The translations under genes were made by a program, and so were the position numbers. This document shows, piece after piece, positions 13,872 to 14,681 of a stretch of DNA of 14,681 nucleotides. Positions within the stretch are counted from its first letter, which is position 1. Every line of letters starts with the position of its first letter. The DNA comes from Chloroflexota bacterium. Lineage in GTDB: Bacteria > Chloroflexota > Anaerolineae > UBA4142. The DNA is taken from assembly GCA_023380675.1 (NCBI GenBank), contig JAMCRS010000302.1:1507-16187 (forward strand). The letters are read 5' to 3'. A model generated the notes under the pieces. It made no database searches, was not told the DNA's origin, and was given only the letters and a program-made list of their open reading frames with translations.

Positions 13872-14681
13872 ATGAAACGCCGTATTCTGGTCATAGGTGC
13901 CCTCGTGGTCATCGCCGCGGCCGCATTCGGCTACTGGACCTGGCAAAAACAAGCCGCGGAAGCTTCCGTCGCCGCCACGCAGGTCCAAACGGCAACGGTC
14001 ACGCGCGGATCGCTCGTCGCGACAGTTAGCGCAGCGGGAAACGTCTCCGCGCCCTCGACCGTGGACGTGGCCTTTGCATCCAGCGGTAAGGTACTAAAGG
14101 TCGACGTGAAGGTCGGCGACACGGTAAAAAAGGGTGACGCGCTCATGCAGGTGGAGACCGCGGATCTGGACTCGGCTTTGAAGACGGCGCAGCTGACCCT
14201 GGAAGATGCGCAGGCGAGCTATGACTCTGCCAAGGTCGACAACGATCAGAACGCGAACCAGTTGGTGGTCGCCAAGGCGTCGCTCGACGAAGCCGCAGTC
14301 ACTTTGCAGTCGGCGCAGGCGGACTATAACACGGTCGCCTGGCGCGGCGACGTCGGCATGACGACGCAGGCGGCGACGCTGCAGACGGCGACCATTGCAT
14401 ATCAATCGGCGCTCGCGAGCTACAAGATCACCGCCGCCGGCATCAACGGGATCGCGCTCAAACAGGCGCAGATCGCGGTCGACAATGCCGAGGTGTCGGT
14501 CGAGGAAGCGCAGCGCAATCTCGACGCCGCGACCTTGACCGCGCCCATCGACGGCCTCGTTTCGGAGGTGAATTACTCCGCTGGTGATACCGCGGACGGC
14601 ACGGCCGTCACCATTGTCGACCCGTCGCAGCTGCAGGTGGAGGTGACGGCGGCAGAGGTGGACATTGCCAAGATCAAGGTC
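13872..14681 (+). CDS. HlyD/MacA-type membrane-fusion (efflux adaptor) protein, partial (3' end outside window)
   Basis: Periplasmic-adaptor-like subunit of an export system. The 270 visible residues start with a positively charged N-terminus and one hydrophobic anchor (about 5-21, ILVIGALVVIAAAAFGY). The lipoyl-like half-domain follows (AAGNVSAPSTVDVAFASSGK, then VDVKVGDTVKKGDALMQVE, to about 95). An Ala/Gln-rich alpha-hairpin coiled coil spans about 96-218. The second lipoyl half has the family motif LTAPIDGLVSEVNYSAGDTA (222-241), with the beta-barrel beginning near QLQVEVTAAEVDIAKIKV. The start is ATG 13872 with GGGAGG 7 nt upstream; an ATG at 13868 is out of frame. In MacA/YknX-type operons a MacB-like ATPase/permease usually follows; that is expected beyond the window but not seen. 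It is divergent from the methyltransferase gene, 227 bp away. Transported substrate unknown. Confidence 0.92.
   Translation, partial: MKRRILVIGALVVIAAAAFGYWTWQKQAAEASVAATQVQTATVTRGSLVATVSAAGNVSAPSTVDVAFASSGKVLKVDVKVGDTVKKGDALMQVETADLDSALKTAQLTLEDAQASYDSAKVDNDQNANQLVVAKASLDEAAVTLQSAQADYNTVAWRGDVGMTTQAATLQTATIAYQSALASYKITAAGINGIALKQAQIAVDNAEVSVEEAQRNLDAATLTAPIDGLVSEVNYSAGDTADGTAVTIVDPSQLQVEVTAAEVDIAKIKV

Overview
The window is a G+C-rich bacterial chromosome segment (about 60% G+C by eye). It has frequent GTG/TTG starts, good Shine-Dalgarno sites and little intergenic space. The solute-binding lipoprotein has a long Val/Gln/Pro/Thr/Ala linker after its lipobox. Linkers of this style are common in Chloroflexota, so I lean towards Chloroflexota (for example Anaerolineae-like), but this is inference. 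No rRNA, tRNA, CRISPR array, insertion sequence or phage gene was found.

Positions 1-12320 (all minus strand, read right to left) form one carbohydrate-utilisation locus. In order of transcription it encodes a LacI-family regulator, a GH130 mannoside phosphorylase, and a complete Opp/Dpp-type ABC importer: family-5 lipoprotein receptor, two permeases and two ATPases. A GH2 beta-mannosidase and a GH3 beta-glucosidase (cut by the window start) follow. None of the three glycoside-active enzymes has a signal peptide. The model is therefore uptake of short beta-mannosides or glucomanno-oligosaccharides, then cytoplasmic cleavage: GH130 by phosphorolysis to mannose 1-phosphate, GH2 by hydrolysis of beta-mannosyl ends, GH3 by hydrolysis of beta-glucosyl ends. 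The LacI protein is the likely local repressor. A good promoter with inverted repeats lies in an AT-rich patch just upstream of it. A broadly similar combination of Opp-type transporter and GH130 gene is known from the Thermotoga maritima mannan locus.

The 250-bp gap between the GH130 and receptor genes (10022-10271) is the most unusual part. On the opposite strand it carries an extended -10 promoter, a 9-bp hairpin and a long terminator-like hairpin with a U tract. Together these fit a compact, undescribed small RNA of about 115 nt. The same gap contains a 17-nt near-copy of the 16S rRNA 3' end. A second strong hairpin follows the receptor gene, so the receptor cistron is flanked by stable structures on both sides.

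Positions 12321-14681 hold unrelated functions: an AT-rich regulatory gap, a class-I O-methyltransferase on the minus strand with its own strong promoter, and a divergent plus-strand membrane-fusion (HlyD/MacA-type) adaptor that runs off the window end.
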